DNA of 64,000 nt from Acinetobacter ursingii DSM 16037 = CIP 107286 (GCF_000368825.1 NZ_KB849716.1:390461-454460), one strand, 5' to 3'; shown: positions 44,311-54,046, counted from the first letter of the stretch. Numbers and translations are program-made. Notes: generated from the sequence alone by a model not told the origin.

Positions 44311-47187
44311 TTAAAACCCTACATAAAACTTCTCAATCAACTGGCGTGTCTTGACCATCAAGTGAGTGAAGACATTCTCCCGCTCAAACAGCTTAACCTT
44401 ATAGTTTGGTAAGTCCTTCAACTCTTCTTTACGTGGTAGGCGTTTGGTGAACTCATAATGCTCCAGAACCTGCTTCATGGCTTCTGGTTTCAGGTTTTCT
44501 TCTTTACAAAGATGCTGATAGGCCTGTTCTTTTTCAGCATCCCAGAATTCAGAAAAAGCTGTTTGGACGCTTTGGCCGTTGATCATCTTCGGCATGTTTT
44601 CTTCAATGAATTTTTGAATGAGGTCTTGCTTATCGTGCAAGCTAATATCGCTACTAATTAAATCGTAAATTTGCGCCTGGTACTTCTTACGCTTGTCCTC
44701 TGAGTCTGTATCAACAACAAGCTGTAGCAGGTTGATGATATAACCAACATTAATGCGATCACTATGCAGTAAATCCAGTTGAAAATCGACATCATCCAGT
44801 ACCGATACTTTGTCTCTCTTGGTGGTCTTTCTAACGGCACGGCATAGGTCAGCATACTTAGAGGCGAAGTTTGCAAAGTGCTGCTTATCAAGTTGTGTTT
44901 GGTCTTGATCGTATTCAATAAAAGTTTGTAATTGCGCGTTATAGCGCATCACTTCACGGAAAGCTTTAATAAATTCGAGTTGCTGTTCTTCAGTGACAAG
45001 ATCATCGACTGATTGGTAATTGGGCGTTAAGGCAAACAATTTGCTCACCGCTGCTTGGTAATCCTGTTCGATTTCCGCATAGCTGGGAACAAGTACAATC
45101 TTGGTCGTTTCTTTATTGGAAAATAGTGCCAGTGCTTCATCTGTTGCACGTTTTAGGTTGCGGAAACAGATGATATTGCCAAATGGTTTTTTATCGTTAT
45201 AGACACGGTTGGTGCGTGAGAATGCTTGAATCAAGCCATGATATTTTAGTTTTTTATCGACATACAAGGTATTTAACGGCTTAGAGTCAAAGCCCGTGAG
45301 GAACATATTGACCACGATTAGAATATCAATCTGTCTGTTTTTTACGCGCTGTGCAATGTCGCGGTAGTACGCATAAAATTGATCACCAGAATTGTAGTTG
45401 GTTTTAAACTGTCGATTGTAATTCGCTATGTAGCGATCTAGCTTATCCCGACTGGATGAATTGACCTGACTTGGAATATCTGCGGCTTCTTCATGAATTA
45501 AGCCATTTAAGTCATCAGTCGGTACAGCCTCATTTGCCGCATAAGAAAAGATGGTGGCAATGGTCAACGGTTTAAATATCCGACCTTGTGCTTCATCTTC
45601 AATTTGCTTTTCAGCCTGCACCTTTTCAAAAAGGTCGTAATATTGGGTCAATGTTTCGACCGAACTGACACAGAACATTGCGGTAAATTCTCGATTACGA
45701 GTTTTGGTATCGTGGATATTGACAATGTAGCGGGCAATCATTTCTAGGCGTTGCGGGTTGTCATACAGTTCTTTGGTATCGATGCCTTCTACATCTTCCT
45801 CATAACTTTCATTCGTCGCCATGCCTTTGGCGGTGTATTTGCCACGATAATCAATCTGGAACTGCAAGACGTTACGGTCACGGATGGCATCGACAATCAC
45901 GTATTTATGCAAACACTCATTAAACAGGTAGTCTGTGGTGAGTTTTAAACCTGCTTTGCTTTGGCTGTTCTTTTCAAAAATAGGCGTACCGGTAAAACCA
46001 AACATTTGTGCATTGCTGAAGAATTTTTTGATGTTCTGATGGGTCTCGCCAAATTGACTGCGATGACATTCATCAAAAATAAACACCACTTTTTTATTTT
46101 TAAGATAATCAATCGATTCTAAATAACGGTCGGTGCTGATGGCCCGATTGAGTTTTTGAATGGTGGTCACAATCAGTTTGTCATGACGTTGATCGAGCTG
46201 TTTCACCAAGGTCGATGTGTTATCGGTGCTGTCCACGCTGTCGGCTTTAAAAGCATTAAACTCACGTGAGGTTTGTGTGTCGAGGTCGTTACGATCCACC
46301 ACAAACAAGACCTTTTCTACATCGGGCATTTGCATGATGATCTGACTGGCTTTAAATGAAGTCAAGGTTTTGCCTGAACCTGTAGTATGCCAGATATAGC
46401 CGTTCTGATTGGAGTTTTGCACATGCTCCACAATTTTCTGTACTGCATAAATCTGATAGGGACGCAGCACCATCAGGCTTTTCGTGGTTTCTAGCAGCAC
46501 CATGTATTGGGTCAGCATTTGGGTCAGATGCTGCTGATTGAGAAAAGCTTCGGCAAAGTCGACAATTTCATTGATGTGTTTGTTATTGACATCCGCCCAT
46601 GGAAAGGCAAACTCGATGCCTGTGGTGCCGTTAGAATAATAACGGGTATTGGCACCATTACTAATGACAAAGAGCTGAATAAAACCAAATAGACCTTGTC
46701 CAGCCCAATACGCTTCACGGATATAACGTTGGGTTTGGTTAAAGGCTTCGGCAATTTCCATGCCGCGTTTTTTCAGCTCGATCTGTACCAAAGGCAGGCC
46801 ATTGACTAATAGGGTTACATCAAAACGGCTGGTGCGGCCATTATAATCACGGTGGTCAATGGTGATCTGGTTGGTGACCTGATAGATGTTCTTGCTTGGA
46901 TCATCTGACAGAAAAAAGATGTGCTTGCTGGTTCCATCGTCAAATTTGACTGGGAACAGATCACGCAGATTTTTGGCGCGCTCAAACACTGTGCCCGTGT
47001 TTAAAAAACTGATGACCTGTTTCCATTCCGTTTCTGACAGGGGCGCTAGTCCATTCGCACGTTCAATCTGGGTTTTCAGGTTAGACAGTAGATGGCTTTC
47101 GTCCTTGAGCGTCACTGATGAATAACCTAATTGTTGCAGTTGGCCGATCAGTTCATTTTCAAGTTGATATTCGCTTTGTACTGTCAT
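44311..47187 (-). CDS. hsdR: Type I restriction enzyme HsdR subunit
   Basis: A 958-residue motor/nuclease subunit. The N-terminal PD-(D/E)XK nuclease shows FDVTLLVNGLPLVQIELKK (about residues 120-140). The SF2 translocase has WHTTGSGKTLTSFKA (about 268), FIFDECHRSQFGE (about 370), FGFTGTPIF and late motifs FLTGFDSKPLNTLYVDK and QAFSRTNR. The C-terminal helical region binds the methylase core. It translocates DNA from unmethylated target sites and cleaves. Last gene of the operon, separated from hsdM-hsdS by two extra genes. Confidence 0.95.
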   Translation of the reverse strand: MTVQSEYQLENELIGQLQQLGYSSVTLKDESHLLSNLKTQIERANGLAPLSETEWKQVISFLNTGTVFERAKNLRDLFPVKFDDGTSKHIFFLSDDPSKNIYQVTNQITIDHRDYNGRTSRFDVTLLVNGLPLVQIELKKRGMEIAEAFNQTQRYIREAYWAGQGLFGFIQLFVISNGANTRYYSNGTTGIEFAFPWADVNNKHINEIVDFAEAFLNQQHLTQMLTQYMVLLETTKSLMVLRPYQIYAVQKIVEHVQNSNQNGYIWHTTGSGKTLTSFKASQIIMQMPDVEKVLFVVDRNDLDTQTSREFNAFKADSVDSTDNTSTLVKQLDQRHDKLIVTTIQKLNRAISTDRYLESIDYLKNKKVVFIFDECHRSQFGETHQNIKKFFSNAQMFGFTGTPIFEKNSQSKAGLKLTTDYLFNECLHKYVIVDAIRDRNVLQFQIDYRGKYTAKGMATNESYEEDVEGIDTKELYDNPQRLEMIARYIVNIHDTKTRNREFTAMFCVSSVETLTQYYDLFEKVQAEKQIEDEAQGRIFKPLTIATIFSYAANEAVPTDDLNGLIHEEAADIPSQVNSSSRDKLDRYIANYNRQFKTNYNSGDQFYAYYRDIAQRVKNRQIDILIVVNMFLTGFDSKPLNTLYVDKKLKYHGLIQAFSRTNRVYNDKKPFGNIICFRNLKRATDEALALFSNKETTKIVLVPSYAEIEQDYQAAVSKLFALTPNYQSVDDLVTEEQQLEFIKAFREVMRYNAQLQTFIEYDQDQTQLDKQHFANFASKYADLCRAVRKTTKRDKVSVLDDVDFQLDLLHSDRINVGYIINLLQLVVDTDSEDKRKKYQAQIYDLISSDISLHDKQDLIQKFIEENMPKMINGQSVQTAFSEFWDAEKEQAYQHLCKEENLKPEAMKQVLEHYEFTKRLPRKEELKDLPNYKVKLFERENVFTHLMVKTRQLIEKFYVGF

Positions 47188-47215
47188 TTCCTTTCCCTCT
47201 AAAATCTTAAATTAT

Positions 47216-48127
47216 TCACTTCAATGTTTGTTTAATTAAACTCAAGATATATTCTAAATTTTCTGTATCTGACACGATCACCTCACAATCACCATTTCCC
47301 CAATGCCCAATATTGGTCACATCTTTCGCGAGCTGTTTCGGGTCATCCAGTTGATTAAAAGGCATATTCAGCCATATACGAATTTGCTTTGTCCCAATAC
47401 TCATATAGACATAGTTACGCTTACCCTTACGGAAGGCGATGTACATTTTCTTGGGATGAACCTCTAAATCGGTGGTTAAGCCCAGAATTGAGTCCCTGAA
47501 TTGCTCATATAGCTCTTTGATGTCATCGGACTTATCCGCCAAGTGATAGGCTTCATCATATTGCTGGATTTCTTTAGCAATTTTTTGAATATCTTCAGAG
47601 TCAACCTTTTGCACTTGCTTAATTGAAGGGGCTGATTTGGCTTTCTGCAATGGATTGACTGAAACAATTCCACCTTGATAGCGTTTGATTTCCCACAGCT
47701 CAATGCCCAAATCTTTAAAATTAGTAGACTGCTTTTGAAAGTCGGTAAAGCTCGGTGAAACAAAGATGATTCGACTTTGTGACCAGTCGACATCCTGACG
47801 TTTAAGCTGTTTACTCTGGTTCTCGTTGTACTCAACGATGAAATCTGCCTTGTAGTCGAGCATCAGATTCAGATAAGAAACGCCTTGGTCAATCACGCTA
47901 TAATTGCGTTCACGCTTGTATTCGATAATTACAAACGCCTGACTTTCGGGATCGAAAGCCAGTGTATCAATACGGTTATTTTTAATGGTGAATTCAGACT
48001 TGATGAATTCCAGACCTGTAAAACTGTAAAGATTGCTTTCAAACAGGCTTTGAATTTCTCTTTCCAAACGAAAAGGATCTTCTGTAAGTTCTACTAATGA
48101 CTGTGCTTGGGTTTGATAAAGCTGCAT
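47216..48127 (-). CDS. PD-(D/E)XK-like protein with DUF5655 domain inside the type I operon
   Basis: A 303-residue protein. The N-terminal half looks like a restriction-endonuclease fold: NNRIDTLAFDPESQAFVIIE followed by YKRERNYSVIDQGV, i.e. an acidic residue, then E-x-K. The C-terminal about 100 residues (KKMYIAFRKGKRNYVYMSIG, then IRIWLNMPF and NIGHWGNGDCEV) match the DUF5655 pattern. It sits 28 bases upstream of hsdR and 17 bases downstream of the EVE/HNH gene, so co-expression is likely. Role unknown; nuclease or DNA-end recognition are possible. Confidence 0.8.
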   Translation of the reverse strand: MQLYQTQAQSLVELTEDPFRLEREIQSLFESNLYSFTGLEFIKSEFTIKNNRIDTLAFDPESQAFVIIEYKRERNYSVIDQGVSYLNLMLDYKADFIVEYNENQSKQLKRQDVDWSQSRIIFVSPSFTDFQKQSTNFKDLGIELWEIKRYQGGIVSVNPLQKAKSAPSIKQVQKVDSEDIQKIAKEIQQYDEAYHLADKSDDIKELYEQFRDSILGLTTDLEVHPKKMYIAFRKGKRNYVYMSIGTKQIRIWLNMPFNQLDDPKQLAKDVTNIGHWGNGDCEVIVSDTENLEYILSLIKQTLK

Positions 48128-48144
48128 TAAAAATCTCGAATTAT

Positions 48145-48996
48145 TTATTCTTCAAATGTTTGTCTAAGCGGATTACTCAAAGAAACGCTATATAAGAGTT
48201 TTAATCTCTTAATTGTCATTGGAATACCATTTTCGGTTTTATGGAGCATGGCATGACAGTTCGGGCATACAGGTCGAAGATCCTCTTTAGGATCTACTTC
48301 ATACTCTTCGCCAATCGTATGCAAAGGCTTAAGATGATGTATGTGGATGAAATCTTTAGCAAATGAGCCATACATATGTTCAAAGCTTAAGCCACAAACG
48401 CAACAACGTGTTCCATAAATTTCTATACATTTAGCCCTTGCTTCAGGGTTACGCTCATATTTATTCACTAAAACCGTTTGCTTAGCTCCTTCAGGAAAGG
48501 TTTCATTTTCTAAACCTGCTTCATCGGGATAGTCGGTATTCACACTATCAGTTTTAAACTCATTAAAAATGTGAGTTAAAAAAATGCGGATTGGATCATT
48601 TGAAGCTTTATCTCGATCTGTGCGACGGCCTTGAATAGGAGCATCAGGAATTAAGTTTTCCTGTCTGAAATATTCAAAAGACAAAGTGGATTTATCCACT
48701 TTGTTTAACTTTTCAAAAATAGAGTATCCACCTAGATAACTTTCAATTTTCTTTTTATCCGACCAAAATACTTTCTGTGCTGCTGGGTATTCTGAGTTTT
48801 CCGCATGCCCCAGAACTTTGAATTGATACATCACCTTTGAGATGGGTTGGGTCACATATACATGAACAATATCATTGATTTGTAACCCTCTACCTTCACT
48901 AGTGGCTGAATTCTTCCAATAAATCTGCGGCAAAGCATCATAAGCTGCTTCTAAATCAAACTCAGCATAATTCACGGTTACTAGCCAATTTGCCAT
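48145..48996 (-). CDS. EVE-like/HNH endonuclease (type IV-like) inside the type I operon
   Basis: About 283 residues. The N-terminal part (MANWLVTVNYAEFDLEAAYD, ...LQINDIVHVYVTQPIS) resembles the EVE/PUA fold that reads modified bases. The C-terminal part is an McrA-like HNH nuclease: CCVCGL (about 197), FIHIHHLKPL (about 215), DLRPVCPNCHAMLHKTENG, with Cys pairs for zinc. It starts at 48996, preceded by GGGGGA, 10 bases after hsdS. The domain pair predicts cleavage of DNA with modified cytosines, complementing the type I enzyme that attacks unmodified DNA. Confidence 0.85.
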   Translation of the reverse strand: MANWLVTVNYAEFDLEAAYDALPQIYWKNSATSEGRGLQINDIVHVYVTQPISKVMYQFKVLGHAENSEYPAAQKVFWSDKKKIESYLGGYSIFEKLNKVDKSTLSFEYFRQENLIPDAPIQGRRTDRDKASNDPIRIFLTHIFNEFKTDSVNTDYPDEAGLENETFPEGAKQTVLVNKYERNPEARAKCIEIYGTRCCVCGLSFEHMYGSFAKDFIHIHHLKPLHTIGEEYEVDPKEDLRPVCPNCHAMLHKTENGIPMTIKRLKLLYSVSLSNPLRQTFEE

Positions 48997-49006
48997 AACT
49001 ATCCCC

Positions 49007-50224
49007 CTACACAAACATCTGCTGCAACAAGCCTTTTTTCCAAGTTTTGGCCTGTTCTATTTGCTGTGCCACGACTTCAAGTTTTTGGTCGATGGCAGAT
49101 AAGAAATTAGCGATTTTGGTTTGTTCTTCTAGGCAAGGAAGGCTTATAGGGATAATTGCTAAATCACTAGAGTTATAAGAAGGTAGTGCTCCAACTTGAA
49201 CAAATTTGGATAACTTTATATTATCCAAAAATTGTTTTAGAAACATAATATTCATTTTTTGATTTGATAAATAAGCCATCATATTGTTATCTATTAAGAA
49301 ATTTTTAGCTAAGCGTTTTCTTTCTAAAAAAATGGCAGCACCAACTTTCGCAAAAATGATTGCTTCATTATCTATTACCTTAGCTTTCATTTTAGTAATC
49401 GCTTCTGAATTGACATAGTTATTGGCAACCTTCATTATTTTTTCATTTCCAAGAATATTCATATCCGAAACCTTGAAGAAAGGGATACCATCTTTTCCAC
49501 CCTGAAACTGCTCTGGGAAGCCTTGACCAGATTTGAATGTACCAATTTCTCCTAGAGTCGTTTCCTCCCACTCCCCAAACTCACTACCATCATCCGCTTT
49601 AAAACGAATTTCCTGACTAAACAACTTTTGCATCATGCCTTGTTTATATTGGCTCAGCAGCTCATGTTTTTGCGTGAGTTGGCTGATCTTTTCATCTACA
49701 GCAGAAAGAAAAGCGGCGATTTTGGTTTGTTCTTCTTTTACTGGATATTTAAGTGGAAAAGCTAGTACATCACTTTTCGTAATATTTGGATCTTTACGGC
49801 TACTAGCTGCAAAGTTTTTCCAATCATCAACCTTATGGTTTAGAAAGGTTAGAAGAAAATACGAATCAATTTTTTCGTTAGGATAAATCGCTGATAATGC
49901 TTGATTACAGGCAGCCTCATGTACTAAAAGCCCAGTCCGACCGATTTGATTAAAACCACCATACATGGCTACAAAAACAGTCCCCTTAGGTAATATTTTT
50001 ACAGATGTTTCTTTCAAAGCTATTTGAGAAATTTTCTCTTCTGTTTTTTCGATTAAACCGTTATTTAAATCAGTTGTTTTAACCCAAGCGATATCAGCAT
50101 TTTCAAAAAAACGGTTATCACTGCGCAATGGTGTAGAGCCAGAAGTAACTTGAAAAATTTCTCCAATTTTAGATTGAAACCAATCCCCATCAAACTCTTT
50201 AAATCTTAACTTAGGCGTTGCCAT
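49007..50224 (-). CDS. hsdS: Type I specificity subunit HsdS
   Basis: About 405 residues with two target-recognition domains, each followed by a conserved spacer helix: LKYPVKEEQTKIAAFLSAVD with EKISQLTQKHELLSQYKQGM, and CLEEQTKIANFLSAIDQKLE near the end. It decides the bipartite DNA site for both methylation and cleavage. The start ATG (MATPKLRFKEF) shares one base with the hsdM stop (TAATG), so it is coupled. Confidence 0.93.
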   Translation of the reverse strand: MATPKLRFKEFDGDWFQSKIGEIFQVTSGSTPLRSDNRFFENADIAWVKTTDLNNGLIEKTEEKISQIALKETSVKILPKGTVFVAMYGGFNQIGRTGLLVHEAACNQALSAIYPNEKIDSYFLLTFLNHKVDDWKNFAASSRKDPNITKSDVLAFPLKYPVKEEQTKIAAFLSAVDEKISQLTQKHELLSQYKQGMMQKLFSQEIRFKADDGSEFGEWEETTLGEIGTFKSGQGFPEQFQGGKDGIPFFKVSDMNILGNEKIMKVANNYVNSEAITKMKAKVIDNEAIIFAKVGAAIFLERKRLAKNFLIDNNMMAYLSNQKMNIMFLKQFLDNIKLSKFVQVGALPSYNSSDLAIIPISLPCLEEQTKIANFLSAIDQKLEVVAQQIEQAKTWKKGLLQQMFV

Positions 50225-51792
50225 TACTTCACCTCCGCAAACGGAGAAGCAATACCTAGCTCTTTGCAAAAATCTGCAATGATGGCATCGGTCTTTTGGC
50301 TGTCGTGCTCCAAAGCTTGAAGCTGTTTGGCAATTGCATCTAAATCAATCTCAGCTTCCGCCTCAAAGGTATCCACATAACGCGGAATATTCAGGTTGTA
50401 ATCGTTATCTTTCACTTCTTGCAAAGTCGCCACATGCGCATATTTTTCAATATTTTCACGCTTTCCAAATGCCGCAACAATTTTATCCAAATGCTCAGGC
50501 AATAACTTATTTTGATTCTTCTGCTTTTCAAACTCATTGCTGGCATCAATAAACAGAATATTGCCGCTCTGCTCACGGTTTTTCTTCAACACCAAAATAC
50601 AGGTCGGAATAGACGTGCCATAGAAAATATTGGCGGGTAAACCAATAATGGCATCCACTACGTTCATCTGTTCAATCAGATACTGACGAATCACGCCCTC
50701 ACTTGAACCACGGAATAACACGCCATGCGGTAACACCACCGCCATGGTGCCATTGTCATCCAGTTGATACAGCATGTGCTGTACAAACGCCATATCGGCT
50801 TTAGAACTTGGCGCCAGTTTGCCATACGCGGCAAAGCGTTCATCTTGTAAAAATAACGGATCGGCAGACCATTTTGCAGAAAATGGCGGATTCGCCACCA
50901 CCGCATCAAACTTTTTATCTAAATGCTGCGGACGGGTTAAAGTGTTTTCCTGCTTGATGTCGAACTTGGCAAAATGCACATCATGCAGAATCATGTTCAT
51001 GCGTGCCAAGTTGTAGGTGGTACGGTTCATTTCCTGACCGTAAATCATATCGACATCTTTCACTTCACGTTTTACCCGAAGCAATAACGAACCTGAACCG
51101 CAAGTCGGGTCATAGACTGAACGTAAACGGTCTTTGCCTTGGGTGACAATTTTCGCCAGTAAAGTCGATACTGTTTGAGGGGTATAGAATTCCCCCGCTT
51201 TTTTGCCCGCGCCTGAGGCAAACTCACCAATCAGGTATTCGTAAGCATCCCCCAGTACATCAGCTTCGGTATTGGAAATATCAAAATCAATATCATCTAA
51301 ATGACTGAGGACTTTCGCCACCAGTGCATTACGGTCACTGGCATTATTGCCGAGCTTGGTCGAGTTTAGATCTAAATCTTCAAACAGGTTGGCAAAGTCA
51401 TCGGCAGAGTCGGTGCCTAACGTGCTTTGTTCAATTGATTTTAAGGTCGCAGTTAAATCATCCAAAATGAATTCGCCCTGACGACCACGCTCGGCTAAGG
51501 TATGGAATAGCTGTTTGGGTGTAAGCACATAACCCACTTCGGCAATGGCATTCTTTTTAATTTCATCGATGTAGGGCACATGCTCAGCATTATTTTCATC
51601 TAATTCTAAAAAGCTGAGGTCTTCACCATCGAGCAATTCATTGGCAAAGTTCACCGATTTTTCTGATAAATATTTAAAGAAAATAAAACCCAGTATGTAA
51701 TCACGGAATTCATCGGCGCCCATGGTGCCACGCAAAGTATTGGCAATATTCCAAAGTTGTTTTTGTAATTGTTGCAGTTGTACGTGGGTCAT
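50224..51792 (-). CDS. hsdM: Type I DNA methyltransferase HsdM
   Basis: About 522 residues. The N-terminal helical domain (LQKQLWNIANTLRGTMGADE) is followed by the N6-adenine methylase: SAM motif YDPTCGSGSLLLRV (about 232), and catalytic NPPF in AVVANPPFSAKW (about 298). The start at 51792 (MTHVQLQQ) is favoured over a longer frame to 51828. First gene of the five-gene restriction operon. Protects host sites and forms the M2S1 core to which HsdR binds. Confidence 0.95.
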   Translation of the reverse strand: MTHVQLQQLQKQLWNIANTLRGTMGADEFRDYILGFIFFKYLSEKSVNFANELLDGEDLSFLELDENNAEHVPYIDEIKKNAIAEVGYVLTPKQLFHTLAERGRQGEFILDDLTATLKSIEQSTLGTDSADDFANLFEDLDLNSTKLGNNASDRNALVAKVLSHLDDIDFDISNTEADVLGDAYEYLIGEFASGAGKKAGEFYTPQTVSTLLAKIVTQGKDRLRSVYDPTCGSGSLLLRVKREVKDVDMIYGQEMNRTTYNLARMNMILHDVHFAKFDIKQENTLTRPQHLDKKFDAVVANPPFSAKWSADPLFLQDERFAAYGKLAPSSKADMAFVQHMLYQLDDNGTMAVVLPHGVLFRGSSEGVIRQYLIEQMNVVDAIIGLPANIFYGTSIPTCILVLKKNREQSGNILFIDASNEFEKQKNQNKLLPEHLDKIVAAFGKRENIEKYAHVATLQEVKDNDYNLNIPRYVDTFEAEAEIDLDAIAKQLQALEHDSQKTDAIIADFCKELGIASPFAEVK

Positions 51793-51995
51793 TGTTATGG
51801 AAGTCCAATTAAGTGAATCATTAATCAAATGATTTTACCTAAAATTCTAAAACATGCAGCAGTAAAAAGGTGGAAAAGGACATGAATTGTCGTGCTCAAG
51901 CGATGTAATCTGTCAATTCAAGCGCTAGACAGATACATGATCTAACTTTTATAGCAGCCCACTCTAGTAATTTGTCCTACAGAAAAACAAAGACA

Positions 51996-53057
51996 TCAAA
52001 ATACTCCAGATATGGGAGAAACCAATATCTGTTTATCTTTTCCGCCTAGCCAGACTAAATACTCATTCTCTATTGCCAGCTTATACGCCCAGTCGGCAAC
52101 CCGATGCGAACGTTGAATATCTGTTAAGAAACCGAATTGAGAAATTTCCCGAACAATAGATTGATCATGTAGATAATTCCGCTCCTGCCACTTTTGCAAA
52201 AACTGTTCCGACGCCAAATAATTACTTTTCTGAGAATTACATTTGTCATCTGCCAGAACAAAGTTATGTCCAGTATCGGCAGGATATAGAGACCAGGGGA
52301 TAAAATGATCTACAGCATATTTTGAGTTTTTTAGGCTTTTTCCACAGTAAAAACACTGGCATTGCTGTAAATCAATTAAGAAGTCCGCGACCTGCCCCAG
52401 TTGATTGCGACTCGGGGCAAACATGAATTCATCCAAATCAGGCAAACCATCCAGTATCACCAGATTCTGCTTATTCAGTCGGACAAAATCAATCCAGCGC
52501 TTCTGGCACAACTCTTCAATAATTTCACTAAACTGTCTCAAGCAATACATCACTTTGGGTAAAAGCTTGAGGGACTGTTTGCAATCTTCCAAATGGTAAA
52601 GAAACTCCACCGCTTGACCATTCAGGTTCTGTAAATACACCACCGGCATTTGCTTGACGGTTACTGCAACCACTTTCTTAAGCTGATTCCAGTGCAACTG
52701 GTCTTTTCTCAACGCAGCCAAGGTTTTAAATTGTTGTTGTGCCTTTTGAATTTCACTGATGATCTTTGCCTGCTTACCAGTGCTTTGATGAATAGTAAAA
52801 GGCTCATAGTGATTAAACTGAAATGGCAATGACTGTTTCCAGTACAGACCAATAAATTTTTCCGCAATATCCTGATAATTTAAATGTAATGTAGCACCAG
52901 TATCCTCACCCTGCTCAATCGCCAGACGTGTAATACTCATCAACAAGGCAAACTTATAGGTCGACGTAAACGTCCCGGACTGTAATATCTGCTGAATATG
53001 CTTTAAGAATTTCAGCTGTTCTTGAGGTGTTGGTATTTCAGCTGTATTGAACAACAT
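51996..53057 (-). CDS. HNH nuclease-domain protein
   Basis: A 353-residue protein. The N-terminal about 220 residues are helical with no recognised domain. The HNH domain has CFYCGKSLKNSKYAVDHFIP followed by WSLYPADTGHNFVLADDKCN, i.e. a zinc Cys pair, the catalytic DH and the Asn of the beta-beta-alpha-metal fold, with CNSQKSNYLA next. It starts 2 bases after the methyltransferase stop, so the two are co-translated. May be a small restriction or toxin-like unit; alternatively a housekeeping DNA-repair pair. Confidence 0.8.
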   Translation of the reverse strand: MLFNTAEIPTPQEQLKFLKHIQQILQSGTFTSTYKFALLMSITRLAIEQGEDTGATLHLNYQDIAEKFIGLYWKQSLPFQFNHYEPFTIHQSTGKQAKIISEIQKAQQQFKTLAALRKDQLHWNQLKKVVAVTVKQMPVVYLQNLNGQAVEFLYHLEDCKQSLKLLPKVMYCLRQFSEIIEELCQKRWIDFVRLNKQNLVILDGLPDLDEFMFAPSRNQLGQVADFLIDLQQCQCFYCGKSLKNSKYAVDHFIPWSLYPADTGHNFVLADDKCNSQKSNYLASEQFLQKWQERNYLHDQSIVREISQFGFLTDIQRSHRVADWAYKLAIENEYLVWLGGKDKQILVSPISGVF

Positions 53058-53059
53058 AT

Positions 53060-53647
53060 CTAAGCCTGCTCTTTTTTAATCAGGATATTGAGCCACTTTT
53101 CTGTACGGTCTGGACGTTTATCTATAGTAATCCATTGCTGTAACAGTAAAGCCTGATCAATCTGCTTGATTAATTCATGTGCTTGCTGCTCATTCAAGTC
53201 AGTAAAGCTACGTCCCTCTTTCTCACGGTCTGTATTGCCATATTTAAAAGACATGTAACACACACCATTTGGCTTTAGTGCTTTAATTATGCGCCCCATC
53301 ACTTCAGGCAAACGATCTCTGTCACAGTGCAACAGAGAAGCACAGGCCCAAATACCATCGTACTTTTCACTCTCATTTAATTCATAGAAACTTTGTTGAC
53401 GTACTTCAATGCCGGTCAGCCCCTTGGCCTTTTTAACTAACTCGGCAGAATAATCTATTGCATCAACTTGATAGCCTTTATTTTTAAAAGCCAGAGTATC
53501 TCGTCCTGAACCACAGCCAACGTCAAGAATCCGAGCACCTTCGGACAACTCAGCTAAAAATGGCTGATATAGGCTTTCCATATCAACTTCAAACGTTGAA
53601 GCTGTAAATTCTTCTGCATATTTATTGTAGTAGTCTATTGTTTTCAT
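53060..53647 (-). CDS. SAM-dependent methyltransferase paired with HNH gene
   Basis: About 195 residues, class I methyltransferase with GARILDVGCGSGRDTLAF (motif I about 36-50), the acidic loop VDAIDYS and the motif-IV-like DGIWACASLLH. It lacks the DPPY/NPPF motifs of DNA N-methylases and the PC motif of C5-methylases, so it is more likely to act on small molecules, protein or RNA. Start M-K-T-I-D-Y-Y at 53647. Close coupling with the HNH gene is the main clue to its role. Confidence 0.82.
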   Translation of the reverse strand: MKTIDYYNKYAEEFTASTFEVDMESLYQPFLAELSEGARILDVGCGSGRDTLAFKNKGYQVDAIDYSAELVKKAKGLTGIEVRQQSFYELNESEKYDGIWACASLLHCDRDRLPEVMGRIIKALKPNGVCYMSFKYGNTDREKEGRSFTDLNEQQAHELIKQIDQALLLQQWITIDKRPDRTEKWLNILIKKEQA

Positions 53648-53696
53648 TACGGACACTTAGGCTAAAAAACATTTTCAGTCTACAAGAAAACAAAAA

Positions 53697-53724
53697 AATA
53701 AGGGAGCTAAGAGCATCCCTTATT
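53697..53724 (-). terminator. Terminator of the AlpA-like gene
   Basis: AATAAGGGA / TCCCTTATT stem of 9 bp with a 10-base loop, running into T7 on the minus strand and overlapping the alpA stop. Confidence 0.82.
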
Positions 53725-53950
53725 TTCGACTCGCCAACTTACTTTCAATCCATTGATGGATCTCATAAGCTGACCAGCCAATACGATTTTGAGTAATTTT
53801 AACTTTCCTTGGGAATGTGGGATCGTAATAAGGTGAATTCTCATCCATCATTTCATAGATAGTTGATCGACACACACCAATTAACTCTACAACTTGTTTT
53901 AAGTTAATCAATTGATTCATCTGAAAAGTCTGTCCTGTGATCGCATTCAT
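53720..53950 (-). CDS. AlpA-family regulator
   Basis: A 76-residue MerR-like helix-turn-helix protein: LINLKQVVELIGVCRSTIYE, then the AlpA signature FPRKVKITQNRIGWSAYEIH with QWIESK. Such regulators activate integrase or excision genes of prophages and integrative elements. It has its own terminator. It marks the edge of the mobile-element module; the promoter lies in 53951-54046. The M11 start is also possible. Confidence 0.88.
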   Translation of the reverse strand: MNAITGQTFQMNQLINLKQVVELIGVCRSTIYEMMDENSPYYDPTFPRKVKITQNRIGWSAYEIHQWIESKLASRK

Positions 53951-54046
53951 GATATTAACTCCTGATCATTGATGCGAGCGGGTATTCGCTCAGATAATAG
54001 GACAGTCCAATAAAATTTTACTGCGTCTCAGACTGTCCGATATGAT

